Source: Candidatus Thiosymbion sp. (GTDB lineage Bacteria; Pseudomonadota; Gammaproteobacteria; Chromatiales; Chromatiaceae). Taken from it: 36,680 nucleotides of DNA. Shown piece after piece: positions 24,629-32,520 of the stretch (position 1 is the first letter of the stretch; every line of letters begins with the position of its first letter). The stretch lies in assembly GCA_018435665.1 (NCBI GenBank), contig JAHDND010000191.1, positions 1 to 36,680 of the forward strand, written 5' to 3'. The notes beneath the pieces are model-generated. The model ran no database searches. It was not told the origin of the DNA and saw only the letters and a program-made list of their open reading frames with translations. The position numbers and the translations under genes were made by a program.

Positions 24629-27600
24629 GGCCGGACCCCCAGGCCCCACAGGATGAGGCCGCTGGCAAAGGCCAGGAAGTGGAAGGCGTAGGTCTGGCCG
24701 TTACCGGTGTAGAGTCGTCGACCCAGATCGCCCGCGGCGTGGAGCAGGTCGGCCAGGGTGTCCCAGAAGCGCGTGGCCAGGGGCAGGGTGAGGAAGCCCA
24801 GGGCCTTGCGGTAGGGGGCGAAGAAGTTCCAGGCGAAGTGGGTGGTTTCCGGGCGGTAGGGCCGCTCGGCGGCGAAGGCGATATTGAACTGTTTGACCTT
24901 TTGAGCGCGCCGGTTGACGAACAGCAGCCAGGCGAAGACGACCATGAAGATGACCCCGATGATGAGCATGATGCTCACCGGATTCCAGTAGCCGTAATGG
25001 CTGACGATGCTCAGGCCGTCCCAGGTCAGGCCGCCGTCGGGGAAGAAGCGGGCGATGTAGCCATCGACCTGGCGCAGGGCCACCCCGGGGACCAAGGCGA
25101 AGGCGATCAGGAGGGCGACGAACAGCATCTGGGGCAGGAGAATCCAAAAAGGCGCCTCCCGCACCCGCCGGTGCTCGTCCTTCAACTGGCCAAGGAAGAC
25201 GGTATGGATGAGGCGGAAGAGATAGAGAAAGGCGATGGGTCCGGCGAAAAACAGGATCACCAGGGGCAGCCGCGCCTCGGTATCGAGAATGGCGTTGTAG
25301 AAGATCCAGCGTCCGCCGAAGCCGGAGAGGGGCGGTACCCCGGAGATGGCGATGATGCCGATGAGGACGGCGATGAAGGACAGGGGCATGAGGGTGATGA
25401 GCCCACCCATGCGGTACATGTCCCGGGTGCCGGTGCGCTTGGCCACCCCGCCCAGGGAGAGGAAGAGCATGGACTTGTAGATGTAGTGATTGATGACGAA
25501 CATCAGGGCCATGAGCCAGCCCAGGTGATTCATGAGGGCCAGACCGAAGAGGGCGTAGCCCATCTGGCCGATGGAGGACCAGGCCAGGAGGCGCTTGGCA
25601 TCCTCCTGAAAGGCGGCGAGCAGGTTGCCGAACAGGGCGGTCAGGGCGCCGATCCACAGGATGACGTGGGTCAGTTCGATACCATAAAGCTGCTGCCGGC
25701 CCAGGTGCATGAGCAGGAGGAAAAGCCCGAAGAGCCCCGCCTTGAGGAGGATGCCGGAGACCATGGGCGAGACGTCGGTCTCCGCCTCCGCGTGGGCCCC
25801 GGGCAGCCAGACGTGCAGCCCCAGGGCGGCGGTCTTGGTCATGAAGCCGATGGCCAGGAGGACGAAGACCCAGCCCGAGAGGGACGCCGGGACCCCGCCT
25901 AGGTCCGCCAGGGCTAGTTGCGGCGCGCCCTGGGCCGCCAGGGCGAAGCCGGTCAGGAGGAGGAAGGCGCCGCCCAGGGAGAAGAGGAGATAGGACAGGG
26001 CGTGGGGCTCGGCGGCCTGGCCGCGCAGGATGAGGAAATAGGAACCGATGGTCAACAGTTCCCAGGCAGCGAAGAACTGGAAGCTGTCCTCGGCCAGGAC
26101 CAGGATTGCCAGGCCGGCGTACATCAACAGGGCGGAGGGATAAAAACCGGTCCGCTGGCCGGAAGTGGCATAGCCGGCGAGCAGGATGATGGCCCCGCCG
26201 ACCAGGAAGATGAGGGCGAAGATGAGTCGCAGGGGGTCGTAATAGTCGTAGGTGGCGGCGAAGAAGGCCAGCAGGCCGGCGATGGCCAGGGTGTTCTTGA
26301 CCCAGGACGGCAACCACTCCAGCAGCAGAAAGAGCAGGGCGAAGGCCAGGGGCCAGGTCAGCAGCAGTTGCGTCTGACCGGAGAGTTCACCCCAGAGCCA
26401 GCCCAGGCCCCAGGCCCCCACCAGGGCGACCAGGATGGGCAGCGCCTGGTGGATCGGGCAAGGGAGGGGGGCCGACGCCGGCGGGGGACGCTTGATGACG
26501 TAGCCGAACCAGCGGAAAAGGTAGCCCGCCTCGATCAGGGTCCCGAGGAGGATCAGACCCAGCGGCGCCAGCCGGTCCGCGCCGGCGAGGTGATGGATCA
26601 GTTCCCACTTGGCGTAAAACCCGGGGAAGGGTGGCAGGCCGGTAAGCAGGGCCAGAAAGCTGGCGAAGGCCAGGATCAGCCAGGGCTGGCCGCGCAGGGC
26701 AGCCCAAGCGCTCAGGCCGCGTTCGGCCATGAGCCCGGAGAGCCAGTAGAGCCCCGCCTTGGCCACCGCGTGGGCGGCCAGGAGCCCAAAGGCGACAAAG
26801 AAGTAGCGGTCGCCCAGGAGATCGCGCTGTCCGATGCCCACCAGCACCAGCCCGGTCTGGGCCACCGAGGAGTAGCCCAGCAGGCGTCGATCGTTGTCCT
26901 GGGGCAGGGCGCAGAGGTGGGCGATCAGGAAGGTGGCCAGGCCGATGGCCGTCGCCGCCCCCAGCCACTCCGAACCGCCGATGGTCAGGAGCTTGTCCAC
27001 CGCGAAGAGGGCGGCGGTGCCGCTGGCGGCGGCGAACAGGGCGGCGAAGGCGGGGTGGGCGGACTCGTAGATATCCAGTGCCCAGCCGTTGGCGGGGAAG
27101 GGCTTCAGCTCCGCCACCAGGGCGACGAACATCAGCAGGAAGGCGAAACCCCCGCCGGCCTCCAGGATCCAGCCCTGGCCGGCCCCCAGGACGGAGGGCG
27201 CTCCCGCCAAGCCGTCGAGGTTGAGGGTGCCGCCGGCATGGTAGGCGAAGAGGATGCCGATCAGCAGCAGTACCGAGATGAACTGGGCCACCATCAGGTA
27301 TTTGAAGCCCGCCGCCAGGGCGCGGGCGTCGTCGGAGAGCAGGAGCAGACCGGCGGTGGCGATGGCGGTCAACTCGACGAAGACGAAGAGGTTGAAGAGG
27401 TCACGGGTCAGGATGAGACCATCGAGGGCCATGACCGCCACCAGCAACACCGCCATGGCCCGCCGACCCAGGTCCAGAAGCCTGTCCTTGAGATAGAGGG
27501 TGGTGAGGAGGCCGGTGAGGTTCACCAACAGGGTCAGGGCCGCCTCGGCCAGCCCCAGCCGCAGGTTGATGGCGAAGGGTGGTGGCGCGCCCGCGGTGAG

Positions 27601-27783
27601 GATCTCCACGGGGGCGGCCTGTCCGGTCGCCAGGGCCAGCAGCCAGGTCGCGGGCACCCAGGATAGAAAGGCCAGGGCGGCCAGGCTGATCGCCCAGGCC
27701 AGTCGGCGACGCCGCTCTTCAAGCAGCCCGAGGAGGAAGGCGGTACCCAGGGCGACCGCGATCAGCAGGATGGGGTTTGGCAT
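24625..27783 (-). CDS. double antiporter subunit: MrpD-like and NuoL/HyfB-like domains fused (MbxH-H'-like)
   Basis: A 1052-residue membrane protein made of two complete NuoL/M/N-family antiporter domains. Domain 1 (about 1-490) has E137 (LFVFVELTA), K227 (ELKPFPANGW) and K264. Domain 2 (about 495-1052) has E575 (FAAWELLTIG), K650 (GFMTKTAALGLHVWLP), K681 and K770, plus a longer C-terminal extension with further helices. Each domain has the charged axis needed for its own ion channel, so the subunit should pump at two sites. In archaeal Mbx these are separate proteins, H and H'. No frameshift or stop lies at the junction (about residues 485-500). It is 59 bases after the MrpC-like gene. Confidence 0.93.
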   Translation of the reverse strand: MPNPILLIAVALGTAFLLGLLEERRRRLAWAISLAALAFLSWVPATWLLALATGQAAPVEILTAGAPPPFAINLRLGLAEAALTLLVNLTGLLTTLYLKDRLLDLGRRAMAVLLVAVMALDGLILTRDLFNLFVFVELTAIATAGLLLLSDDARALAAGFKYLMVAQFISVLLLIGILFAYHAGGTLNLDGLAGAPSVLGAGQGWILEAGGGFAFLLMFVALVAELKPFPANGWALDIYESAHPAFAALFAAASGTAALFAVDKLLTIGGSEWLGAATAIGLATFLIAHLCALPQDNDRRLLGYSSVAQTGLVLVGIGQRDLLGDRYFFVAFGLLAAHAVAKAGLYWLSGLMAERGLSAWAALRGQPWLILAFASFLALLTGLPPFPGFYAKWELIHHLAGADRLAPLGLILLGTLIEAGYLFRWFGYVIKRPPPASAPLPCPIHQALPILVALVGAWGLGWLWGELSGQTQLLLTWPLAFALLFLLLEWLPSWVKNTLAIAGLLAFFAATYDYYDPLRLIFALIFLVGGAIILLAGYATSGQRTGFYPSALLMYAGLAILVLAEDSFQFFAAWELLTIGSYFLILRGQAAEPHALSYLLFSLGGAFLLLTGFALAAQGAPQLALADLGGVPASLSGWVFVLLAIGFMTKTAALGLHVWLPGAHAEAETDVSPMVSGILLKAGLFGLFLLLMHLGRQQLYGIELTHVILWIGALTALFGNLLAAFQEDAKRLLAWSSIGQMGYALFGLALMNHLGWLMALMFVINHYIYKSMLFLSLGGVAKRTGTRDMYRMGGLITLMPLSFIAVLIGIIAISGVPPLSGFGGRWIFYNAILDTEARLPLVILFFAGPIAFLYLFRLIHTVFLGQLKDEHRRVREAPFWILLPQMLFVALLIAFALVPGVALRQVDGYIARFFPDGGLTWDGLSIVSHYGYWNPVSIMLIIGVIFMVVFAWLLFVNRRAQKVKQFNIAFAAERPYRPETTHFAWNFFAPYRKALGFLTLPLATRFWDTLADLLHAAGDLGRRLYTGNGQTYAFHFLAFASGLILWGLGVRP

Positions 27784-27842
27784 TTCAGCGCCGGTCAGCG
27801 TTCAGGGGAGGGACATCCCGAAAGGAATTGATGGACAGTCGC

Positions 27843-28208
27843 TTACCATTTCAGCTCCCGGAAGGCCGCGATATCCAGGGTGCCATGCCGGAGGAAGAGC
27901 CGGTAGGCATGGGCCAGCATCAGGGCGGTGACCCCCAGGCCGATGACGATGGCGGTGAGGACCAACGCTTGGGGCAGGGGATCGATGATGCGCCCGACGG
28001 CGGTGGTCGTGGTCACCGCCTCGTCCAGGATGGGTGCCGTGCGCCCCCGCATATAGCCGATGGCGACGATCACGACGTTGACCCCGGTGCTGGCCAGGGT
28101 GAAGGCGAGGATGATGCGCAGCAGGCTGCGGCGGGTCAGGGCGCCATAAAAGCCGATCAGGATCAGGCCGAAGCCCGTGGCCAGGGCGATCTGGGTGAGG
28201 TTGGGCAT
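27843..28208 (-). CDS. mrpC: MrpC/MbxG-like (NuoK-like) subunit of the Mbx-like complex
   Basis: A 121-residue, three-helix NuoK/MnhC-family protein. It has the same signature as the copy at 5855 (DPLPQALVLTAIVIGLG) but is otherwise diverged. The stop of the upstream fusion gene overlaps its ATG. In Mrp-type complexes it lies next to the antiporter-like domains and carries part of the ion pathway. Confidence 0.93.
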   Translation of the reverse strand: MPNLTQIALATGFGLILIGFYGALTRRSLLRIILAFTLASTGVNVVIVAIGYMRGRTAPILDEAVTTTTAVGRIIDPLPQALVLTAIVIGLGVTALMLAHAYRLFLRHGTLDIAAFRELKW

Positions 28209-29104
28209 CAGGGCTGCTCCCCGTCGGCGTGATCCGCAGGCTGGTTGCGCGTCTGAGCCGCGCTTTCGGTGTCCGCGTCAGCCTGAACCCGCAACGCCGG
28301 GTAGTGACGGGTCTCGGACAGGCTGGCGAGGATGGAGGAAAACTCTGCGCCCACCTTGAGTCCGATGAGGGTGGAGATGAGGGGGATGGCGCCAGCGGAG
28401 AAGAGCTCCCCCAGGGTGCCCAGGGGCAGGATGCGGTTGTCGAGGAAGCCGCCGGCCAGGGCCAGACCGAGGAGACCAATGACGACAAACAGCAGCCCAG
28501 CGAGGGACTCCAGTGCCGAGATCAGGCGATGGCTGAACTGTCTGCCGGGCTGCGCCAGCAACAGGAGCAGGGTGGCCGAGGCCAGAATGGCGCCGCCCTG
28601 AAAACCACCCCCCGGCGTCAGGTGGCCGTTGGCGAAGACATAGACCCCCAGCAACAGGATCAGGGGCGCCAGCAGGTGGCTGCCAGTGGTCAGGAGTTCG
28701 CCCACGGGAGGGTGGGCGCTGGAGGGGGCCTCGTCAGGACGGCCAGCGTTGGCCCGGTCAGCGGCGGACCTGTCTGGCGGAGGGGCGGAATGCCTGGAAT
28801 GCGGGTCATGCGCGGGCCGGCCATCAGGCCTCGGGCGGTGGATGCCCCGGCCACTCCCAAGCACCAGCCCGACGATGGCCGCGGCCAGAAAGAGGACGGT
28901 GACCTCGCCCAGGGTGTCGAGCCCGCGGTAGGTGACGATGATGGCGGTGACCAGGTTGGCCGCGCCCAGGTCCGGGGCCGTCCGCTCGGCATAGTAGCGG
29001 GCGCTGGGATTGAGCTCCGCGTCCGGGACATAGCCTGACAGCAGGCTGGCGAAGAGGCCCGCGAAAACGGTAAGCAAACCCAGCGCGAAGAGGCGCTTAA
29101 CCAT
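28208..29104 (-). CDS. MbhE-like plus MrpB/MbxF-like fusion subunit
   Basis: A 298-residue fusion from ATG 29104. Residues 1-85 form an MbhE-like pair of helices with NLVTAIIVTYRGLDTLGEVT, which is the C-terminal part of MrpA in the other Mrp operon. A hydrophilic Pro/Arg/Ser-rich linker follows (about 86-132). The remainder is an MnhB domain with the signature NGHLTPGGGFQGGAILAS. The frame is open to 29203, but the extra residues are an Arg-rich out-of-frame reading of the upstream gene, so the ATG three bases after the upstream stop was chosen. Confidence 0.9.
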   Translation of the reverse strand: MVKRLFALGLLTVFAGLFASLLSGYVPDAELNPSARYYAERTAPDLGAANLVTAIIVTYRGLDTLGEVTVLFLAAAIVGLVLGSGRGIHRPRPDGRPAHDPHSRHSAPPPDRSAADRANAGRPDEAPSSAHPPVGELLTTGSHLLAPLILLLGVYVFANGHLTPGGGFQGGAILASATLLLLLAQPGRQFSHRLISALESLAGLLFVVIGLLGLALAGGFLDNRILPLGTLGELFSAGAIPLISTLIGLKVGAEFSSILASLSETRHYPALRVQADADTESAAQTRNQPADHADGEQP

Positions 29105-29453
29105 GGACCTTCGCCCCCGGCGCCGGAGTCTCTTCCACCGTCGGCGCCGAAGCAGCCTTCGCCCCCATCGCTGCGGTCGCGGGGTCGTCGTCGAATTCCG
29201 CATCCGGCAATTCGCGGCGCATGCGTCCCAGGATGAAGAAGAAGAGGAAGGTGGTCAGGGCGCTGCCGATGGCCGCCTCGGTCATGGCCACGTCCGGGGC
29301 GGCCAGGATCAGAAAGAGCACCGAGGCGCAGAGGCTCACCAGGCCCGAGGCCAGGATGGCGATGGGCAGGCTGCGCCCCAGGATGGTCACCAGGGCCGCA
29401 CCGAGGATGGCCAGGGCTAGCAGCAGGGCCATCAGGCTGGTCAAGTCGCTCAT
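29097..29453 (-). CDS. MbhD/MbxD-like DUF4040 subunit
   Basis: A 118-residue DUF4040 protein with three helices. Its core LCASVLFLILAAPDVAMTEA is homologous to the DUF4040 segment inside MrpA at 2965-5313. In Mbh and Mbx it is a separate small subunit, as here. The last 30 residues are Ala/Pro-rich and soluble. The start overlaps the MrpG stop by ATGA. Confidence 0.9.
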   Translation of the reverse strand: MSDLTSLMALLLALAILGAALVTILGRSLPIAILASGLVSLCASVLFLILAAPDVAMTEAAIGSALTTFLFFFILGRMRRELPDAEFDDDPATAAMGAKAASAPTVEETPAPGAKVHG

Positions 29454-29815
29454 GGGGCCTCCCCGTTGTCTTCCGCCAGCCGGTCCACCCGGGTCAGGGG
29501 GGACTTCTTGCTACCCAGCCGATGGGCAGACCTAGCCAGGACCTGAGAGGAAAGGGGATTGGTGAACAGGATGAAGAGGCCGATCAGCAGCAGTTTTAAG
29601 CTCCAATCGGGACGCAGGCAACCGATGCCCCCCAGGCTCAGCAGGGTCCCCAGGGTGGTGGCCTTGGTACCGGCCTGAATGCGGTTGAAAAGGTCCGGCA
29701 TGCGCACCAGCCCCAGGCCGCCGAGCAACAGAAAGGCGGTGCCCGCGACCAGCAGCAGACCGCCGATCAGGTTCAGGGGAGTGGGGGGGAACACGTTGAC
29801 CAGGCCGAGATCCAT
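29450..29815 (-). CDS. mrpG: MrpG/MbxC-like subunit of the Mbx-like complex
   Basis: A 121-residue MnhG-family protein with three helices and signature GGLGLVRMPDLFNRIQAGTK. Its C-terminal 30 residues are basic and soluble. It starts within the last base of the MrpF-like gene. It belongs to the Mrp-derived part that gives the complex an antiporter-like distal arm. Confidence 0.92.
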   Translation of the reverse strand: MDLGLVNVFPPTPLNLIGGLLLVAGTAFLLLGGLGLVRMPDLFNRIQAGTKATTLGTLLSLGGIGCLRPDWSLKLLLIGLFILFTNPLSSQVLARSAHRLGSKKSPLTRVDRLAEDNGEAP

Positions 29816-30075
29816 CAGAGTCCGCCCTCCAGGTAGCGCGCGATCACGATAACGCCCAGGAAGGAGAGCAGGGCATAGATCAAGGCGACGTCGAGGTAGA
29901 TGCCTCGCCCCGCGACCAGGGCCACCAGCAGGATGCCAGTGATCGAGATGATGGTCAGGGAATCAAAGGCGACCACCCGGTCCGCGGCCGCGGGGCCCTT
30001 GACGAAGCGCCACAAGGCCAGAAGGAAGGCGGTTCCGGCCAGGCTGGCAGCCAGCAGTATCAGGGTCTCAACCAT
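29815..30075 (-). CDS. mrpF: MrpF/MbxB-like subunit of the Mbx-like complex
   Basis: An 86-residue MnhF-family protein from ATG 30075, with the motif GPAAADRVVAFDSL and three helices. This is normal family length, unlike the 163-residue mrpF at 8145. The open frame extends to 30177, but that part is out-of-frame MrpE sequence. It overlaps the MrpE-like stop by eight bases. Confidence 0.92.
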   Translation of the reverse strand: MVETLILLAASLAGTAFLLALWRFVKGPAAADRVVAFDSLTIISITGILLVALVAGRGIYLDVALIYALLSFLGVIVIARYLEGGL

Positions 30076-30547
30076 AGATGACCTCCAGGTAGCGCTCGAA
30101 GCCCGCCACGATGCGCGCCGTGGCCTCATCGCTGTCGTCAGTCTCCATGCGCACCCAGTGGACGTAGAGCCAGTCATCCTGAAGTTCCACCGTCAGCGTC
30201 CCCGGGGTCAGGGTGATCGAATTGGCCAGCAACAGCCGACCCATGCGGCTCTTGAGGCGGGTGCGGACCTTGACGATACCGGGATTCAAGGGCAGTTTCG
30301 GTGAGAGGATGACCGCGGCCAGGCGCAGGTTGGACCTCACCAACTCCCGAAGGAAATAGAGCAGATAGAGCGGCACCGCCCATAAGGCCGCGGGGGTGGC
30401 GCGGAACTCGGTCAAGGGGGACAGACTGTCCCGGAAACCGGCGGCGATCACCAGGGTCGCTATCAGGCCCGCAATGAGGACGTCCGGCGCCAGGGTGCCG
30501 TTGAGCGCGACCCAGAGCGGGAACAGGATGGCGAAGAGGGGGAGCAT
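30068..30547 (-). CDS. mrpE: MrpE/MbxA-like subunit, first gene of the Mbx-like operon
   Basis: A 159-residue MnhE-family protein of full length. Two or three N-terminal helices are followed by FLRELVRSNLRLAAVILSP and the soluble-domain motif LLLANSITLTPGTLTVEL. It opens the operon of thirteen coupled frames that ends with the ferritin-like gene. No convincing ribosome-binding site is visible before ATG 30547. The N-terminal helices absent from the other MrpE (7813-8148) are present here. Confidence 0.92.
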   Translation of the reverse strand: MLPLFAILFPLWVALNGTLAPDVLIAGLIATLVIAAGFRDSLSPLTEFRATPAALWAVPLYLLYFLRELVRSNLRLAAVILSPKLPLNPGIVKVRTRLKSRMGRLLLANSITLTPGTLTVELQDDWLYVHWVRMETDDSDEATARIVAGFERYLEVIYG

Positions 30548-31011
30548 GATGTGGGGAGCAGGCCTGGAGGCCTGACGGTCTTACTGCTTGAATTGGTAAT
30601 TAAATCGTGGTGCTCCCGCTCCTTGCCCATGGGCGTGGAACAGAAGGGCCTGAGGGCATGACGGCTTCCCGGAAAGCGGGCGACAGGGTTCGCGACATGC
30701 TGCAAAGCAGCAATGAGACACTGTCGGAATAATTAAGTCAATACTAATGAACTTATATTACCCTTTCGTGACCCTTGCTCAGACGCTGTATCAGGCCTCA
30801 ACCAGGACCCATGAGCGAAGTCCGCCCCGGCCCGCGCAACCGCGCCGTTTCACCTAGTTGGCTGAGGAACCCAAGGGGCAGAGGAACATAGCCGAGGAGG
30901 GCGTGTACCACCCCAGGTGGGTCCTCGGGCCAGAGGCGTCAGAGGGCCTGAAAAACCCTGAAAGAATTCAAAAAACTCGTCCTTGATCCGATCATGCGGG
31001 GCTATTGTCGG
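30548..31011. other. gene-free leader and spacer upstream of the Mbx-like operon
   Basis: These 464 bases hold no convincing gene. The part near 30720-30775 is AT-rich and contains the promoter listed separately. The leader between that promoter and the first gene, about 160 bases, can form small stem-loops (GCTGC-AAA-GCAGC at 30700-30712; a CTTCCCGGAAAG palindrome near 30665). No riboswitch class is recognised. Nothing clear is seen in 30780-31000. Confidence 0.5.
30713..30741 (-). promoter_or_regulatory. candidate sigma70 promoter for the Mbx-like operon
   Basis: On the minus strand, TTGACT (30741-30736) is followed after 17 bases by TCTCAT (30718-30713). The -35 matches consensus at five of six bases and the -10 at four. 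It lies in the only AT-rich stretch upstream of 30547. Confidence 0.4.
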
Positions 31012-31935
31012 TTAATGCCTCCGAAACCGGATGGGCATAGGTCTGCGCAAAAAGGAGAGGTAACGGTCGACGGTTTCGACCGGATTTTCCACATGTGGCA
31101 GATGGCCGACGTGCGGCAGTCGGATCAGTTTGCCGCGCGAAAAGGGGGGGCGCAGCACGGGGGCATCCGGGATGGGGAAAATCTTGTCCTCCTCACCCCA
31201 AAGCAGAAATAGCGGTAACCAAGGGGAAAGGCGCGGCGGTAGAAGGACCCGATCGTACAGGCTGACAATGGTCCAGACCTGCTGGTAATGACGGTTCCGG
31301 GCGATGTAGTCCTGGATGGCCGCCCTTTTGATCTCTTCGGCGAGGACGGGGGGATGGACGAACAGCAGGCTGAGTTCCAGATCGAATTCAGCGACCTCAA
31401 CGGGGATGAAGGGGTTCGTGCCCTGGAAGATGGCATCCTTGACCGAGGGTCCCCAGTCAGTGATCCCCAAGGGTGGACCAATGAAGGCCAGGGTGCGTAC
31501 TTGCCAGGGATAGGCTCGGGCAAAGAGTGCGGCAATGGCGCCGCCCATGGAATTTCCGGCGATGTCGAGATCCAAGATACCCAGATGGTCCAGAAACTGT
31601 CGCAGGCGGACGACCTGCTGTTCCAGGCGGTAGTCCGTGATGGGGAACGCCGTGCTCTGGCCATAACCGGGCAGGTCCGGGGCGATGGCGTTGTAACCCT
31701 CCGCCGCGAGCAGGCAGATGACCTCGTCCCATTGCTCCTTTTGGGCGAATAGCCCATGCAGGAGCAGCACCGTGGCTCCGGCGCCGGCCTGGCGGTAGTG
31801 GATGACGCCGTCGTCGAGGGTCACTTCGCTGGTGGTGATCCCGCAGGCGCTGTCGGGTTCCTGGGCGTGGATCTGCCCGTGGCCACCCAGAAATAGCAGC
31901 AGGCACAGGATGAAAGGGTGGTAACGGCTCTTCAT
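31012..31935 (-). CDS. secreted alpha/beta-hydrolase fold protein
   Basis: A 307-residue alpha/beta hydrolase from ATG 31935. A signal peptide (hydrophobic FILCLLLFLGG, likely cleavage after GQIHA) exports it to the periplasm. The nucleophile elbow is GNSMGG (serine 129), the acid is in WGEEDKIFP (aspartate 250) and the base in PHVGHLPH (histidine 278), with oxyanion motif LLHGLF. The triad is complete, so an esterase, lipase or related activity is expected, but the substrate cannot be read from the sequence. ATG 31983 would place 16 polar residues before the signal peptide and was rejected. It reads toward the Mbx-like operon but is 464 bases away from it and probably independent. Confidence 0.88.
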   Translation of the reverse strand: MKSRYHPFILCLLLFLGGHGQIHAQEPDSACGITTSEVTLDDGVIHYRQAGAGATVLLLHGLFAQKEQWDEVICLLAAEGYNAIAPDLPGYGQSTAFPITDYRLEQQVVRLRQFLDHLGILDLDIAGNSMGGAIAALFARAYPWQVRTLAFIGPPLGITDWGPSVKDAIFQGTNPFIPVEVAEFDLELSLLFVHPPVLAEEIKRAAIQDYIARNRHYQQVWTIVSLYDRVLLPPRLSPWLPLFLLWGEEDKIFPIPDAPVLRPPFSRGKLIRLPHVGHLPHVENPVETVDRYLSFLRRPMPIRFRRH

Positions 31936-32073
31936 GGTGCAGGATCTTCCTCCCACGCTGGTGGCGTCCTTGCGAATACGCAATGACGCAGGGGTTCACT
32001 TCCGATAATTCTACTGGGAAATTCTCCCGGGGTTCATCGTGGCCCCCATCACTCGCCTGGGGGCGCGCACTCG

Positions 32074-32520
32074 ATGGACAGTTTTACCCGCAACTACAGC
32101 ATTGGCCTGACCGGCGTGACCCTGGTCCTGCTCGGCGCCTGGCTCTATTCCCTCTGGACCCCGCGCGTCTGGGAGCTCAATGACCTGCTCGAGGCGGAAC
32201 CGGTGGTGGCCGCCTATCCCTATGCCTTTCGGGTGACCGAATTCAGCGATGGGATTGCCACCCTTTCCACCCCGCGCTCCTTTGCCTTTCCCGCCATCCG
32301 CTTCTTGCCCATCCTGGAGCCGGAACTGGCCAACCTGGCCCAGGACGATCCGCGCATGGTGGCCGCGCAGCAGCGCCTCATCGATGCCCAGAAGCGGGCG
32401 ATGGAACTGGTCCAGGCCCAGCCCGATGTCCGCGGGGTGCGCTGGGAACTCGATGTTGCCTGGCTCGCCGATCACGGTATCCAGGTGCAGAACCCCGAAA
32501 TCGCCGGCGCCAACCAGTGA
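32074..32520 (+). CDS. membrane-anchored protein of unknown function
   Basis: A 148-residue protein with one N-terminal helix (LTGVTLVLLGAWLYSLW) and a soluble domain of about 115 residues that would face the periplasm. No motif is recognised. It shares the bases GTGA with the following Crp/Fnr gene, so the two are translationally coupled and probably act together. Confidence 0.7.
   Translation: MDSFTRNYSIGLTGVTLVLLGAWLYSLWTPRVWELNDLLEAEPVVAAYPYAFRVTEFSDGIATLSTPRSFAFPAIRFLPILEPELANLAQDDPRMVAAQQRLIDAQKRAMELVQAQPDVRGVRWELDVAWLADHGIQVQNPEIAGANQ

Noticed and set aside
19300..30547. Ordinary NADH:quinone oxidoreductase (nuo) operon
   Set aside because: NuoE, NuoF, NuoG and NuoJ are missing, Mrp subunits are present, gene order differs and the quinone-site residues are replaced.
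30983..30995. FNR box TTGAT...ATCAT upstream of the Mbx-like operon
   Set aside because: The half sites are separated by three bases rather than four, and the site is far upstream of the probable promoter.
30994..31212. 72-residue open frame on the + strand
   Set aside because: It is mostly antisense to the alpha/beta hydrolase gene and has no family features.
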